This document shows, in pieces, positions 11,389 to 21,231 of a stretch of 64,000 nucleotides of DNA; within the stretch, counting starts at the first letter, position 1, and every line of letters begins with the position of its first letter. The notes under the pieces were generated by a model that ran no database searches, was not told the origin of the DNA, and was given only the letters and a program-made list of their open reading frames with translations. Origin of the DNA: Taxillus chinensis (Eukaryota > Streptophyta > Magnoliopsida > Santalales > Loranthaceae); contig JAKCVP010000391.1 of the NCBI GenBank assembly GCA_023512835.1, positions 372,001 to 436,000 on the forward strand, given 5' to 3'. Position numbers and translations under genes: made by a program.

Positions 11389-12975
11389 TCATCTTTTTAC
11401 CCTTCGCCTTTCTGTCTTCAACTCCCTTTCTCTCGCCTTTGGATCGAATATCGAAGTCTCCATAATCTGCGCATTCTGCTTCTTCCACTCCAAATCCTTG
11501 CCCAGCCTATCCTTTGCAAACGTCAAGCGATGCGACATCCAATCGAGCCCGTTGTCATCCTCATCGCTCGCCGCCTCTTGTTCCTCGTCCCATTTCTTGC
11601 ATGACTGGCAATTCGGTACAAAGTGTAGATCACAGACAGCCTCTTCTTCTTCCTCGTCCATGCCCATTTTCGATGAGGCTGCCTGCTTCTCCGCGTGCTT
11701 CATTGCGCCATGTCCATTCGATGCCGCTGATGCCGCTGCGTTCGCAGACCGAGACTCATGCGCCTTGAGCTGCGACGCAGCCTTGATGCGATCCTGAAAA
11801 GCGCGAAACTGATCCACGACCTTTTGCTCTTCGGCGGAGACGATACTCGATGATGCGCCGGGCGCTTTCCGCTTACGCCCTCGCGTCGCGGTTTCCGGGA
11901 TAAAGGCCTCTAGGGCGCTCTTCTTGTGCTTTTGGTGTGATTGGGGTGCTTCGACTACGGCGCGGCGGAGGGATGATTTCAGGGCTGCGATTTCTTCGTC
12001 TGCTTTTGAGAGGGCTGCTTTGGATTTTGCTGCGTTGGGGTTGTGCTCTTCTTCTTCTTCTTCGTCGCTGTCGTCGTCGTCGTTGCTGTTGTCTGATGAG
12101 GGTGATTTTGTTGATCTTCTGGGTGCTGGAGGCATGGGCGCTTTGAAGGGTTGTTTTGTGACTTTTGTCTCTTTTTGTTTGGGTATCGGCTCGTCGTGTC
12201 CCTCCTTTAGCGTCTCAGTTTCAGTCTGCGCCTTGCCGCCTGCACTGCCAGCATCAACGTCCATGAACCGCGGGTTGACCTTGCTCTTCTTCGTCTTTGC
12301 AGCCACGCTCTCCCCTGCATCACCGTCCTCGCCCTCATCCCCCACATCGAAGCTAAGCAGTTGTTTGCCCCCCTTCTTCGTCTTCTTCTTCTGCTTTTCA
12401 GCGGGCTTCTCAGCCGTCTCCTGCACAGCCTTGACCTGCGCCACCATCCCCTCAAACGGATTAACCACCACAGTCGCACCCGTGATGCGCGTAGGGTATA
12501 TCGGTCTCTCTCCTTCGCCCACCTCCCCCTCGCCCATCTTGACCAAATTATATATCGTGTCGCCCACCACACGCCCAAAGAGCGTATGCCGCCCCGTCAA
12601 CTCCTCCGCTTTTCCCAACGTGAAGAAAAACTGCGATCCGTTATCATCGCCCGTGCCCCCGTTAGCCATCCCCACCAATCCCCTGCGATTGAACTTGAGC
12701 CGTGAGTGGAATTCATCTGCAAAGGGCGCGTTGTTGTCGAGCGCGCTCACGCCGCCGGACCCGGTACTCGTTGGGTCGCCGCCTTGCAGGATAAAGCCTG
12801 GGACGAGCCGGTGGAAGGATGTGCCGATGTAATACCCGTTTAGACAGTGTTGGAGGAATGAGCGTGATGCAAGTGGTGTTTGGGCTGCGAAGAGCTCTAG
12901 TTCCAGATCGCCTGTGGATGTGTGGAGGATGCATTTTGCTGTTGGTTGGGGTTCGAGGTTGTAGACTTGGGACAT
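11389..12975 (-). CDS. CWC27: Peptidyl-prolyl isomerase CWC27, spliceosome-associated cyclophilin
   Basis: An intron-less gene of 528 residues. Residues about 10-170 are a cyclophilin domain: GDLELELFAAQTPLASRSFLQHC, FHRLVPGFILQGGDPTSTGSGG, NGSQFFFTLG and HTLFGRVV are all diagnostic. The CWC27/SDCCAG10 subgroup is recognised by the start MSQVYNLEPQPTAKCILHTS and by the C-terminal signature DWMSHRLTFAKDR...ETSIFDPKARE. Long acidic and basic disordered stretches lie between. CWC27 binds CWC22 and joins the activated spliceosome (Bact). Many members lack strong isomerase activity, and activity here is not decidable by eye. It faces the Crp1-like gene tail to tail. Confidence 0.92.
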   Translation of the reverse strand: MSQVYNLEPQPTAKCILHTSTGDLELELFAAQTPLASRSFLQHCLNGYYIGTSFHRLVPGFILQGGDPTSTGSGGVSALDNNAPFADEFHSRLKFNRRGLVGMANGGTGDDNGSQFFFTLGKAEELTGRHTLFGRVVGDTIYNLVKMGEGEVGEGERPIYPTRITGATVVVNPFEGMVAQVKAVQETAEKPAEKQKKKTKKGGKQLLSFDVGDEGEDGDAGESVAAKTKKSKVNPRFMDVDAGSAGGKAQTETETLKEGHDEPIPKQKETKVTKQPFKAPMPPAPRRSTKSPSSDNSNDDDDSDEEEEEEHNPNAAKSKAALSKADEEIAALKSSLRRAVVEAPQSHQKHKKSALEAFIPETATRGRKRKAPGASSSIVSAEEQKVVDQFRAFQDRIKAASQLKAHESRSANAAASAASNGHGAMKHAEKQAASSKMGMDEEEEEAVCDLHFVPNCQSCKKWDEEQEAASDEDDNGLDWMSHRLTFAKDRLGKDLEWKKQNAQIMETSIFDPKARERELKTERRRVKR

Positions 12976-14487
12976 TGTGTGGAGGGTGCGGGCGAGGGTG
13001 GATATTGGTTTTGTGTTCTGTTGTTTGTGTTTAGGGTTGGGCTTGGACTCGTGCTTGCATAGGGGCTTTTGAGCGATCGGAAGAGGAGAGGGGAGGGGCG
13101 GGTGTATGTCAATGCGCGAGGTAGGTCATGGAGCTTTGAAGTGCGGAGAGGATCTCGTCTGATGAGGCGGCGCAAGGAGAGGTCCTTCTCTGATTTGTAG
13201 AGACGTGCTTCCCGGATAGTATGTACTGTAGAGTATACCAAAGGTTCGTGAGCAGGCGAAGAGGGGAAGCCGGATTGCAGTAGCAGGAGGTAAAGTAAGT
13301 GAAGTGCGACGCGCGACGCTTCCGATCTGCAGTGCATGTGAGAGTGACGCTCGCGCGCGAACTTTTCTGCGCTTGCGGTGCCGGGTTGTTTCAGGTGGGC
13401 TTCATGAGCGACCGAGCCGTCGCTGCTTTGGCCGAATGCTCACGGCCCAGTGCCATGCCTGCTGCGCACTTTCAATTCAGTTGCACGTGCCATTGGGTAT
13501 TACCATTGGAATCTGATCTGAGGCCTTGATGCGGCCCTCTCTTTAATTCTATGTCTTTGTGGAGAGATCACCATGGTCATGAGATCCCGTCGAGACATCA
13601 CCGCGAAGCTATGGTAGGGAGACGACAGCCAGAAGAATAGAAGGACTTGCCATAGTGAGCCAGCTGCAAGCGCAAGACCGAATCAGCCAGTGGACAACGC
13701 ACCAAGCTCAGTGTTCGTCGGCACAGACTGGTAGATTACAATCCACAACTGATTGGGAACAGTGATCGCGGGCCCACGAGAGACCGGGCTTGTAGGTCGG
13801 GACTTTGTGGAATGAGATACAGATTGTTGCATCTGCATCACAGCAGCCCAGGTCAGACTCGTACACAAACTCACTGCGCGTCCTGATATCGATCTGCCGA
13901 AAAGTGCGATTGCGCGTCGAGTCAATGGATCCCATGTCTGGGGACGAGCACGTGGCAGCGGGAGGAATCTGAAAAGGTTGAAGAGCCTTTGAACTACGTT
14001 AGCTTCATCATCTTATATTTCAGTCAAGTGGAGTGCCGTGTGAGGGACATCGCATACGTGAGGAAATAGACATTAGTCACCTGTGTGCACTTTGTACTCC
14101 TGTCTCTGATCATCCTTCCACGATATTGCCTGTTTATGTGCGACTGCATCTTCAAACCCACGCTGTATTTACAAACTCCTAGTAGCATGTCCGCTTGCGA
14201 CGTGCATTGTGCCCTGCCGAGAGAGGCTTCAATCTGGAAATATTCACAAGGTGACTGGGGATAGTGGACCATGAGCATCAACACGTGGGTAGTGAAGCTG
14301 TCTGCCAGCATCAACCCAGAGGATGATGCGTTGTGACGGACAGGCAACTGAACTACAGCGTATTGGTTCAACAGCGCACTTCGTGTGTTCTTTGCACGCC
14401 GTTTGCTTTTCTCCCGCATCTTTCATCTCCTACCCGTACATTTGCCTCGCTTCGGTGTAGGCCGCCCTCATCATCTCAGGCGTGAAC
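12976..14487. other. Long intergenic stretch, one weak Cys-rich exon candidate
   Basis: About 1.5 kb lies upstream of both CWC27 (minus) and the gene at 14488 (plus). A minus-strand open stretch at about 13971-13708 encodes several Cys residues and sits just behind a plausible intron end (GCTAACG branch, CTTTTCAG acceptor). No upstream exon could be fixed. Nothing else is recognised. Confidence 0.4.
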
Positions 14488-15138
14488 ATGTGGCCTGGAC
14501 GTATAGTAGCTAGTCTCCTCTGCTATGAAGCCCTAAACGCATCCTCCCTGGCTTCGCCACTTTCAACAGGCGGAGGCGTCAGGCCGCTGGCAATCGGTAC
14601 GCAACAGTCCAGCACCATGTCGCCCCGCGACGTTACGTCTGCCGTGCGTGACACACCAGACTCTACACCAGACGTTGTCCCCAACCCATCGACCGTGCCG
14701 CCCCTTAGTATCTATGGTTCGCCGTGGCGCAGGCGCAAATTTACCATGACTTTCCCATTGGGCTTTCAGACGCTAGAACCTAGTTCCGGAGTCGAATGGA
14801 TCATCTCATATCATGCCGTGGGTAATCCTCCATTTCGAAACTGGTACATTGACGGGGACTGCGTGAATCACCAGCATCAGATCAAAAAATGGGAAGTTCT
14901 CGACTGGCGGACAGAAGAAATTGCCAAGGATTACATGACGGGCTCGATAAAAGGCTGGTTCAGGTGGGAGCCAGGCGAGGGCATGAACGTGAGCGCCACG
15001 TATTCGTGGACTGAAAAGTTCACGGAAAATGCGGCGCATTTGATCAATACCACTGATTTGCTGATTACAGCAGAGGTGAATGGGCTTTATTTGCAGGATA
15101 ATGTGGCGTACAAGCACACCTACGTTGAGTGGCAATAG
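14488..15138 (+). CDS. Small secreted or membrane-anchored hypothetical protein
   Basis: An open frame of 216 residues from the ATG at 14488; the GTG six bases earlier is not a credible eukaryotic start. The N-terminus MWPGRIVASLLCYEALNASSLA is weakly signal-peptide-like. After a Pro/Ser/Thr-rich linker comes a compact region with many aromatic residues (FRNWYIDGDCVNHQHQIKKW, GWFRWEPGEGMNVSATYSW, TYVEWQ), two N-glycosylation motifs and few Cys. That favours an extracellular beta-rich fold. I do not recognise the family. The 3' end is 287 bp from the convergent NOP2 stop. Confidence 0.55.
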   Translation: MWPGRIVASLLCYEALNASSLASPLSTGGGVRPLAIGTQQSSTMSPRDVTSAVRDTPDSTPDVVPNPSTVPPLSIYGSPWRRRKFTMTFPLGFQTLEPSSGVEWIISYHAVGNPPFRNWYIDGDCVNHQHQIKKWEVLDWRTEEIAKDYMTGSIKGWFRWEPGEGMNVSATYSWTEKFTENAAHLINTTDLLITAEVNGLYLQDNVAYKHTYVEWQ

Positions 15139-15425
15139 GGAGGAGCGGTCTTGGAGTGCTCTTAGAGGCTCTGTTTATATCTCACGTATTGGCCGAGATG
15201 CGAGTGATCTGCCTTGTTCTCCAGGACCTGTACGAAGTACGATCACATTTCTGCCATTGGTAAAGCCACCTGGATCTCGTCTCGCTTTACAGGTTGGCAA
15301 ACTGGAGAGTCTGTTTGCAACGAGCAAAGCAAGCAGGACTAAAAGCATGCCAGCGGGAGAGGTTACCACGGGGACGCAGTCATTGGCAATACGTGTATCA
15401 TTATGCTACCAGGGGTTTCCGGTTT

Positions 15426-17441
15426 TCAACCCTGTGCTTTACTCTTGTCCTTCGCCTTCCTCGGGTCAGCCTTCGGGTCCTGCCCCCTCCGCTTCTTGTG
15501 CTTCTGCAAAGCTCTCTCGATGAGTTTCTCATCGGCATCGTCATCGAAACCGCCAAACTCGTCTTCCTGCTCTTCCTGCTCCGCCGATGTTTCGTCGTCG
15601 GTTGAGCCAAGGACCGCTACGTTCTCGACTGCGACATCGTCGACGTCTGCGCCTCCACGGCGTGCATCGCCATTCACGGCGGCCGTCGAGGGAGTCGGGC
15701 CGGTCTTCTTGAATTTGCTGACGAAGAAGCCGTCCACGTTGTATGCATGCGGATAGTAGCGTCTAGTCATTTTCAGACTTGGGTGGAACTTCTTGCCCAT
15801 GTACGCTGTGAAGCCTTCGCGGCCGAACGTGAGTCCTGTTTCGACCAACTTGACGTTCGGGCGTTTGTTGAGAACGTATTGGACTACTTGTTCATTCTCC
15901 TCAACTGTGACACTACACGTACTGTAGACAATGTAGCCACCCGTTTTACTCCGATGATCTACAGAGTCAACAGCTGCAAGCAGCAATTGTTTCTGCAGGT
16001 GAGGAAGTCGTAGAAAGTCGGCCTCTGTCTTGTTGGTCTTGACACTTGCATCCTTGGCTATAACGCCTGTACCGGAGCATGGCGCATCGAGAAGCACACG
16101 ATCAAAGCCGCCCATTACTTTCGGAAACTCCATGGCGTTGTGATTGCAGATAATTGTGTTCTTCACACCTAGACGGTGCACATTACCAATCAGGGCTTTA
16201 GCTCTGTCCTTGTTCGAATCGTTGGCGAAGACTACGCCGGTATTCTTCATCAAAGCTGCGATATGAGTCGTCTTTCCACCGGGGGCGGAGGCCATGTCAA
16301 GAACCCGTTCGTTCTCCTGTGGCGCGAGAGCCATTACAGGAAGGAATGAGGATGCAGCTTGCAGGATGTAGTGGCCTGCGAGGTATTCTGGAGTAGCACC
16401 AAGTGGCACGGCACTTTCGAAGACCTGCAGCCCAACCTTGGACCACTTGCCCACAGGCTCCAGCTGTACTCCACGATTGATGAGCGTCTGAGCCAGCTCA
16501 CGGCGATGGGTGCGTAAGGTATTCGTGCGAATGACGATTGGACGAGGCGTCTCGTTAGCCTCGAAGAAGGCAAACGCTTCTTGCGCAGGGAAGAGGTTGA
16601 AAAGCTTTTCGGCGAGGAACTTGGAGTACCCATAGTAGGCGCAAATATCGCGGAGTAGTCCCTGCACATACTCGGCTCTCGAGCGGCCCTGGTGTTTCTC
16701 GTGGTCCTTATGTTGTTTCAGTTCAGTCAAGATGCGTATCGTGTCTGTGATACGAGTCCGTAGTAACTGTAGGTCAGGCGCAAGGCGGGTCTTCAAGCCA
16801 GGCTCTTCATCATCCTCGTCATCCAAAGCCGGTAGAGTGTCGCCAGCAATGTTGGTTTGCATTGCCGCTTCTTCAAGCTCAGCTTGTGCATCTGCTGCTT
16901 CTTGCGCTGCTTGAGCGTCGAGCTTGTTTGATATTGCTTCCGCGTTGGCTTTTTCAAGATCGTCGAGATCCCCATCTTCATCGTCAGACCACATGCCGAA
17001 ACCACCTGCAGGCTCATCGTCGTCTGACACCATAACATCATCGTCGTCTTCGTCAAACTCGTCAGAGGGAAGCTCGTCGTCATCTAGACCGTTCAGATCG
17101 AGGTCATCGAGCTTTTCCGCGCCGTCGCTGTCAAGGTCTTCGTCTGAGTCGAGAAGCTGCGCCTTTTTGGGTACTTTGGCCTTGGGCTTGGCTAAGGTGC
17201 CGTTGGTGTCTTTCTTGCCATGGCCATTGACAGGCACTTTGACAGCAGGCTTGGTGGACTTGTCGTTCGACTTGCCGTTGGTGACAGGAGCAACATCGTG
17301 GGATCTCCTTCTCTTCTTCGCCTGTGGTTCAGCTTGTATTACTGGTATGTCTTTGCGTTTCTTCGAGAGCTTGCGTTCGTCTAGCTTCTCAGGCATACCC
17401 TGATGCTTCAGTCGATTGCTCAAAGGCTTGCTTTTCCCCAT
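15426..17441 (-). CDS. NOP2: NOP2, 25S rRNA cytosine-C5 methyltransferase
   Basis: A single exon of 671 residues. The first 220 residues are basic then very acidic, as is usual for nucleolar NOP2. The NOL1/NOP2/Sun methyltransferase core follows, with the SAM-binding motif VLDMASAPGGKTTHIAAL (about residues 378-395), motif IV DAPCSGTGV (about 455, including one catalytic Cys) and motif VI YSTCSVTVEENE (about 503, the second Cys). The C-terminal TRRYYPHAYNVDGFFVSKFKK is typical of the family. NOP2 methylates a cytosine in the large-subunit rRNA and is needed for 60S assembly. The gene is divergent from the U3 snoRNA locus that starts 225 bp upstream. Confidence 0.95.
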   Translation of the reverse strand: MGKSKPLSNRLKHQGMPEKLDERKLSKKRKDIPVIQAEPQAKKRRRSHDVAPVTNGKSNDKSTKPAVKVPVNGHGKKDTNGTLAKPKAKVPKKAQLLDSDEDLDSDGAEKLDDLDLNGLDDDELPSDEFDEDDDDVMVSDDDEPAGGFGMWSDDEDGDLDDLEKANAEAISNKLDAQAAQEAADAQAELEEAAMQTNIAGDTLPALDDEDDEEPGLKTRLAPDLQLLRTRITDTIRILTELKQHKDHEKHQGRSRAEYVQGLLRDICAYYGYSKFLAEKLFNLFPAQEAFAFFEANETPRPIVIRTNTLRTHRRELAQTLINRGVQLEPVGKWSKVGLQVFESAVPLGATPEYLAGHYILQAASSFLPVMALAPQENERVLDMASAPGGKTTHIAALMKNTGVVFANDSNKDRAKALIGNVHRLGVKNTIICNHNAMEFPKVMGGFDRVLLDAPCSGTGVIAKDASVKTNKTEADFLRLPHLQKQLLLAAVDSVDHRSKTGGYIVYSTCSVTVEENEQVVQYVLNKRPNVKLVETGLTFGREGFTAYMGKKFHPSLKMTRRYYPHAYNVDGFFVSKFKKTGPTPSTAAVNGDARRGGADVDDVAVENVAVLGSTDDETSAEQEEQEDEFGGFDDDADEKLIERALQKHKKRRGQDPKADPRKAKDKSKAQG

Positions 17442-17665
17442 TGTGCTTGCTGTGAAAAGTAACTCAAGAGGGGTCTCCGGTCTGCGCTGTGGTCGTGCTG
17501 CATTTCACTTGCCCGAACTTTTTTTCGAATCTTCACTGCTAGCTCACCCGACGTGCAGCCGCCGGCCATGCGCGGCTTAGTTTTTCCGTCGGAAAATCTG
17601 CTAGCGTCCGTCCAAGAATTTCGCATATAATCTCGCTCGCCCGTCCATTCTCTCTTCCTTCTTCA
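17442..17665. promoter_or_regulatory. Divergent promoter between NOP2 and U3 snoRNA
   Basis: This is 224 bp between the NOP2 start codon (minus strand) and the predicted U3 5' end (plus strand). A TATA-like element, CATATAAT at 17624-17631, lies 35-42 bp upstream of the U3 start, a sensible Pol II spacing. Sharing by two ribosome-biogenesis genes is an inference from position. Confidence 0.5.
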
Positions 17666-17984
17666 GTCGACTTTAGTACGTCCTTCCCAGCACCTACCAG
17701 CACCCAGCACACTTGCTAACGACCTCCACAGCTTCATAGAATCAATTCTATAGTAAACGACCTTCTTGATGTTCTCCTGAACAGCTACAAACCTCACCCC
17801 AGGCGATGACTACATATCCTCGCTGCGCTAGAGTGATGCGGATTTACCTTCGTTCGTGCACTTTTCGAAAAGCCTTCGGGCGAAGTAGAGCTGTGCCAGA
17901 GGGTGGCTATGATCTCTGCCTCGCCCGGCTTCGACTTACGTCGGCTGGACGACGGCGCGCGGCGATGGAAGTCTGATGGGCTCT
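17666..17984 (+). ncRNA. U3 snoRNA (box C/D, intron-containing)
   Basis: U3 guides the early cleavages of pre-rRNA in the SSU processome. The proposed RNA has a 10-nt exon 1 (17666-17675, GTCGACTTTA), a 56-nt intron (17676-17731; donor GTACGT, branch GCTAAC, acceptor CCACAG) and exon 2 to about 17984, for about 263 nt mature. Splicing creates GACTTTACTTCATAG, matching the U3 5' leader, followed by TTCTATAGT, the end of box A. Further boxes appear in canonical order: C' (GGCGATGAC, about 17793), B (GAGTGATG at 17831), C (CTATGATCTCTGCC, about 17908) and D (GTCTGA at 17971-17976). The C'-to-B spacing is close to that of yeast U3. An intron at this spot matches the two Saccharomyces U3 genes. 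Box A itself differs from the usual GGATCATTTC (see findings), so a degenerate copy is possible. The exact 3' end is estimated. Confidence 0.72.
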
Positions 17985-18486
17985 GTCTCTTCTTTTTCAT
18001 CATCGTGCTCGTTCGTGAACGAGTACCTGACGAAGAACGAATCCAATACACATTCCCAGCTCAATCGTTGTGTACAATCCTGCACACGAAACATTCATCG
18101 TGTACGGCCACATTGTCCCGGCAACGAGTTTTCTATTTTATTCCGGCACACATTTGTTCTCGCAGTGAGAAGGCTGTTCAAGCACTCATTCGTGAAATGC
18201 TCCATGGTTATGCCACACATAAGGCCATTATCGCATGACCGAATTGCCGTCGGTGAAATGTGTTGCCTTGACGACTGCACATAAAAACTTTTTCTAATAG
18301 AGTGCGGCTCAAGAGAAAGCGTGTAAAGTGACGACGCGTCGACGCGTCTCGCTCTGAACCCGGGAACCGATTAGCTACTGCTCGCATGTCAATCATCAAT
18401 TGACCCTCTCCAGAAGTCTACGTATGACACTTGTGTAATTGCACTTCTGATCACATAGAACATAGGCTCCTACGTCCTTACCAGTC
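17985..18486. promoter_or_regulatory. Upstream region of RFC5
   Basis: 502 bp between the U3 locus and the RFC5 start codon. A palindrome GACGCGTCGACGCGTC lies near 18331-18347 and contains ACGCGT, the core of the fungal MluI cell-cycle box bound by MBF (Mbp1/Swi6) upstream of S-phase genes. Given the gene downstream, an MBF-type element is a reasonable inference, not a demonstration. Confidence 0.5.
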
Positions 18487-19658
18487 ATGGCTCTTCTTGT
18501 CGACAAGCACCGCCCTCACAAGCTTGAAGATCTCACGTACCATGCTGATCTCACTGCACGCCTTCGCGCGCTGGTATGTACTGCTTTGGCCTTAGATAGC
18601 AGCATAAACTCACGGTGAACACAGGCGCAATCAGGCGATTTCCCACATCTTCTCGTCTACGGTCCCTCCGGGGCTGGCAAGAAGACCCGCATCGTCGCCA
18701 CCCTCCGCGAATTGTACGGCCCCGGTGTAGAAAAGATCAAGATCGACTCGCGCGTCTTCCAAACGTCATCAAACAGAAAGCTCGAATTCAATATCGTCGC
18801 ATCGATCTATCATTTGGAGATAACACCTTCAGACGTTGGCAACTACGACCGTGTCGTCGTTCAAGATCTGTTAAAGGAAGTGGCACAGACACAGCAGGTC
18901 GATCTATCAGCGAAGCAGAAGTTCAAGGTCGTGGTGATCAACGAGGCCGACCAGTTGACACGAGATGCGCAGGCTGCGCTGAGAAGGACAATGGAAAAGT
19001 ACAGTCCTAACCTTCGACTGATATTGTTGGCCAACTCCACATCAAACATCATCGCACCTATAAGGTCGAGAACGTTGCTGGTCCGGGTAGCAGCGCCTAC
19101 AGAGGTGGAGATTTGCGAGGTTCTAAAAAAGGTGGGAAAGATGGAGCACTTCAAGGATGTGGATGCCTTGAATCAGAAAATAGCTCGAGAGAGTGGCCGC
19201 AATCTGAGAAGAGCACTGTTGATGTATGAAGCGGTCCATGCACAAAAGTACGATCCTCTGCTACGCTGGCCCTGATTATCACTGACATATCTCATAGTGA
19301 AGTAGTGTCAGAGAAGACACTGGTGCCTCCACCAGACTGGGAAGCACTTATTTCACAAATCGCAGACGAAATATATGAGGAGCACACACCAGCTAGGATC
19401 CTACAAGCCCGAGCAAAGCTATACGACCTCCTCACCCATTGCATACCTGCGACCACGATACTGAAGACATTGACATGGAAGTTGATACCCAAAGTCGACG
19501 ACGCGCTGAAGCCAGAAATCATCAAGTGGTCGGCGTTCTACGAGCATCGAATTCGACAAGGAACTAAGGTCATCTTCCATCTAGAAGCATTCGTTGCAAA
19601 GTTCATGCGCGTCCAAGAAAGCTTCTTATGCGGCATGGATATTGATTTCGACATCTAG
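18487..19658 (+). CDS. RFC5: Replication factor C small subunit (yeast Rfc5 / human RFC3 orthologue)
   Basis: Three exons (18487-18573, 18625-19247, 19298-19658) give 356 residues, the same length as human RFC3. It starts MALLVDKHRPHKLEDLTYH. The P-loop is GPSGAGKKTR; the KK form is characteristic of this subunit. Walker B is VVVINEADQL, lacking the classical DExx acid as expected for the Rfc5/RFC3 branch. The sensor/SRC region reads APIRSRTLLVRV, with Thr where family members usually have Cys. The C-terminal collar domain begins after PPPDWEALI. The protein is a subunit of the RFC clamp loader that places PCNA on primed DNA and of the alternative Rad24, Ctf18 and Elg1 loaders. The last intron was chosen because it restores HAQNEVVSEKTLVPPPDWE in frame. 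Confidence 0.93.
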
Positions 19659-20715
19659 GTATCTAAGTGTTGGTTGAAGAATTCTGATGCCACTGAGATG
19701 CTCGGACGGATTGCCTTATCCTGAACTCCGCAGTGCAAAATTCAACTTACTTGATCCCCGACTTCACTCTCCGCTTGAGGCGCTGACTCCCGCGAGACCA
19801 CATCATCCCAAGCGATGTCCTTCCAGGCTCTCCGCGCCCGAGAATCATATCGCAGTCCGGGGATGGCAATCCTAAACTAAAAGAGATCATCGGAACCTAA
19901 GGAACCCCCTTGGAGGATATACATGGAGATGAGGTTCGGCAGGACTTGCTCATGTTGACCGGCGTACGACTTAAGATGGAAACATGTCTGGACGCCTGGC
20001 TGGAGACGGAATAGACCTGAGCCTCCATATTACACGAAGGAGGCTGCGGCCCGTGTTCGTCAGCAGGCCACCGGGACCAGGTTCCAGCAGAGCCCACGAA
20101 TTTATGTGATCCTTATCCAGCAATATTAAATACGAAACGACAAGCGTTTTACTTGGCAAACTTCATAAACTTCTTCCAAACAGGGCAAGAATCTGTCAAT
20201 TCCTTGGAATGCCTTTGTGCCATCCTTTTATTTTTTTTTCCTTCTCAAGAGCCATGACTTGCTGTTGCCATGCAAATTTCCCCTCACTCGCACCTCAGCG
20301 ATAATAAATGCTAGAGCATGCAGCGCTTCATTCAGGCAGATCTGTGCCGAAGCCTGAAGCCTGAGTCAAGACACTAGCTGAGCGACTTCCCTGCGTCGTT
20401 CCAGGCGCTTCTGTGCTGCTCGAATCTGGGAAATGCACATGGCGTTCAACCGGCACTTGAACCAAAGCTATCGTGGAGACGCAATGCTTCGAGTCATGGA
20501 CGACTGTGTCCAGGTGAGCTTCTGAACTAGAGTCGACCTGGCGGGCATTTCTCCCCACCTACGTCACCGGCACCCGCACCTGCCAAAAGTATTGGCATGC
20601 AGTGGACCTCAACGTTGAGAGCCTCATACGCATCTGTGAAGTCTTTTGACACTCTGAGAGGCTGCGAGCAACTGTCAGTCAGCTGATACGATCGAAGACC
20701 TATCGAGTTAGCAAG
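19659..20715. other. Intergenic, no gene seen
   Basis: About 1.05 kb without a supported gene. It includes the RFC5 3' region and the promoter of the small gene at 20716. A T-rich tract lies around 20225-20245. Confidence 0.5.
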
Positions 20716-21231
20716 ATGTCTTCCAACCTAATGGAGACTTCGCCAGGAGGCGAAGAGCCACCGTAAGATACCTCAATATACCCTCGCAAAAAATTGTCGT
20801 GTGACGAGCATGCATTTACAATATTCCACCCAAAAGCTACGAACAGATAGATACAATTGACAAGGCAGCACCAAAGCAGACAGGTCAATTAGGTGATTCA
20901 AGTGAGCCATTGCCTTTCTTCAAGATCGATTCACAATTCTACTTGGTTGAAATTAACCTCAACAGGCCAACATACAAGCACGCCAACCACGGCACCACTC
21001 GCTACCACTGAAGCGAAGGAGCGTGGCGAGCGAACCACCGAGAACATTCGCTATGGTCAGAACATAAGCGAGAGCGGACTTGGTGGCACAACCACTGGCG
21101 TTTCTGGAGAAGCTGACAGCACCGGATATGGGAGACCACGCGAGCAAGGCAACGAGCCTACTGCTGCTGAGCAAAGGAGAGCGGCCGGATATGGTGGAAA
21201 AGAGGATACGAGTCGTGAGATCGGTGCGTAA
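20716..21231 (+). CDS. Small disordered hypothetical protein, three exons
   Basis: Exons 20716-20762, 20837-20901 and 20966-21231 give 125 residues that close exactly in frame. Donors are GTAAGA and GTGAGC; acceptors are CAAAAG and CAACAG. The protein is hydrophilic with no hydrophobic core. It is rich in Gly, Thr, Glu and Gln, and holds short motifs such as ENIRYGQNISESGLGG, SGEADSTGYG and GYGGKEDTSREIGA. Gly/Tyr-containing polar proteins of this size ending in GA occur widely in filamentous ascomycetes. I know no assigned function and suspect a stress-related, hydrophilin-like protein (inference). The first two exons are short, so exon boundaries are less secure than the last exon. Confidence 0.55.
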
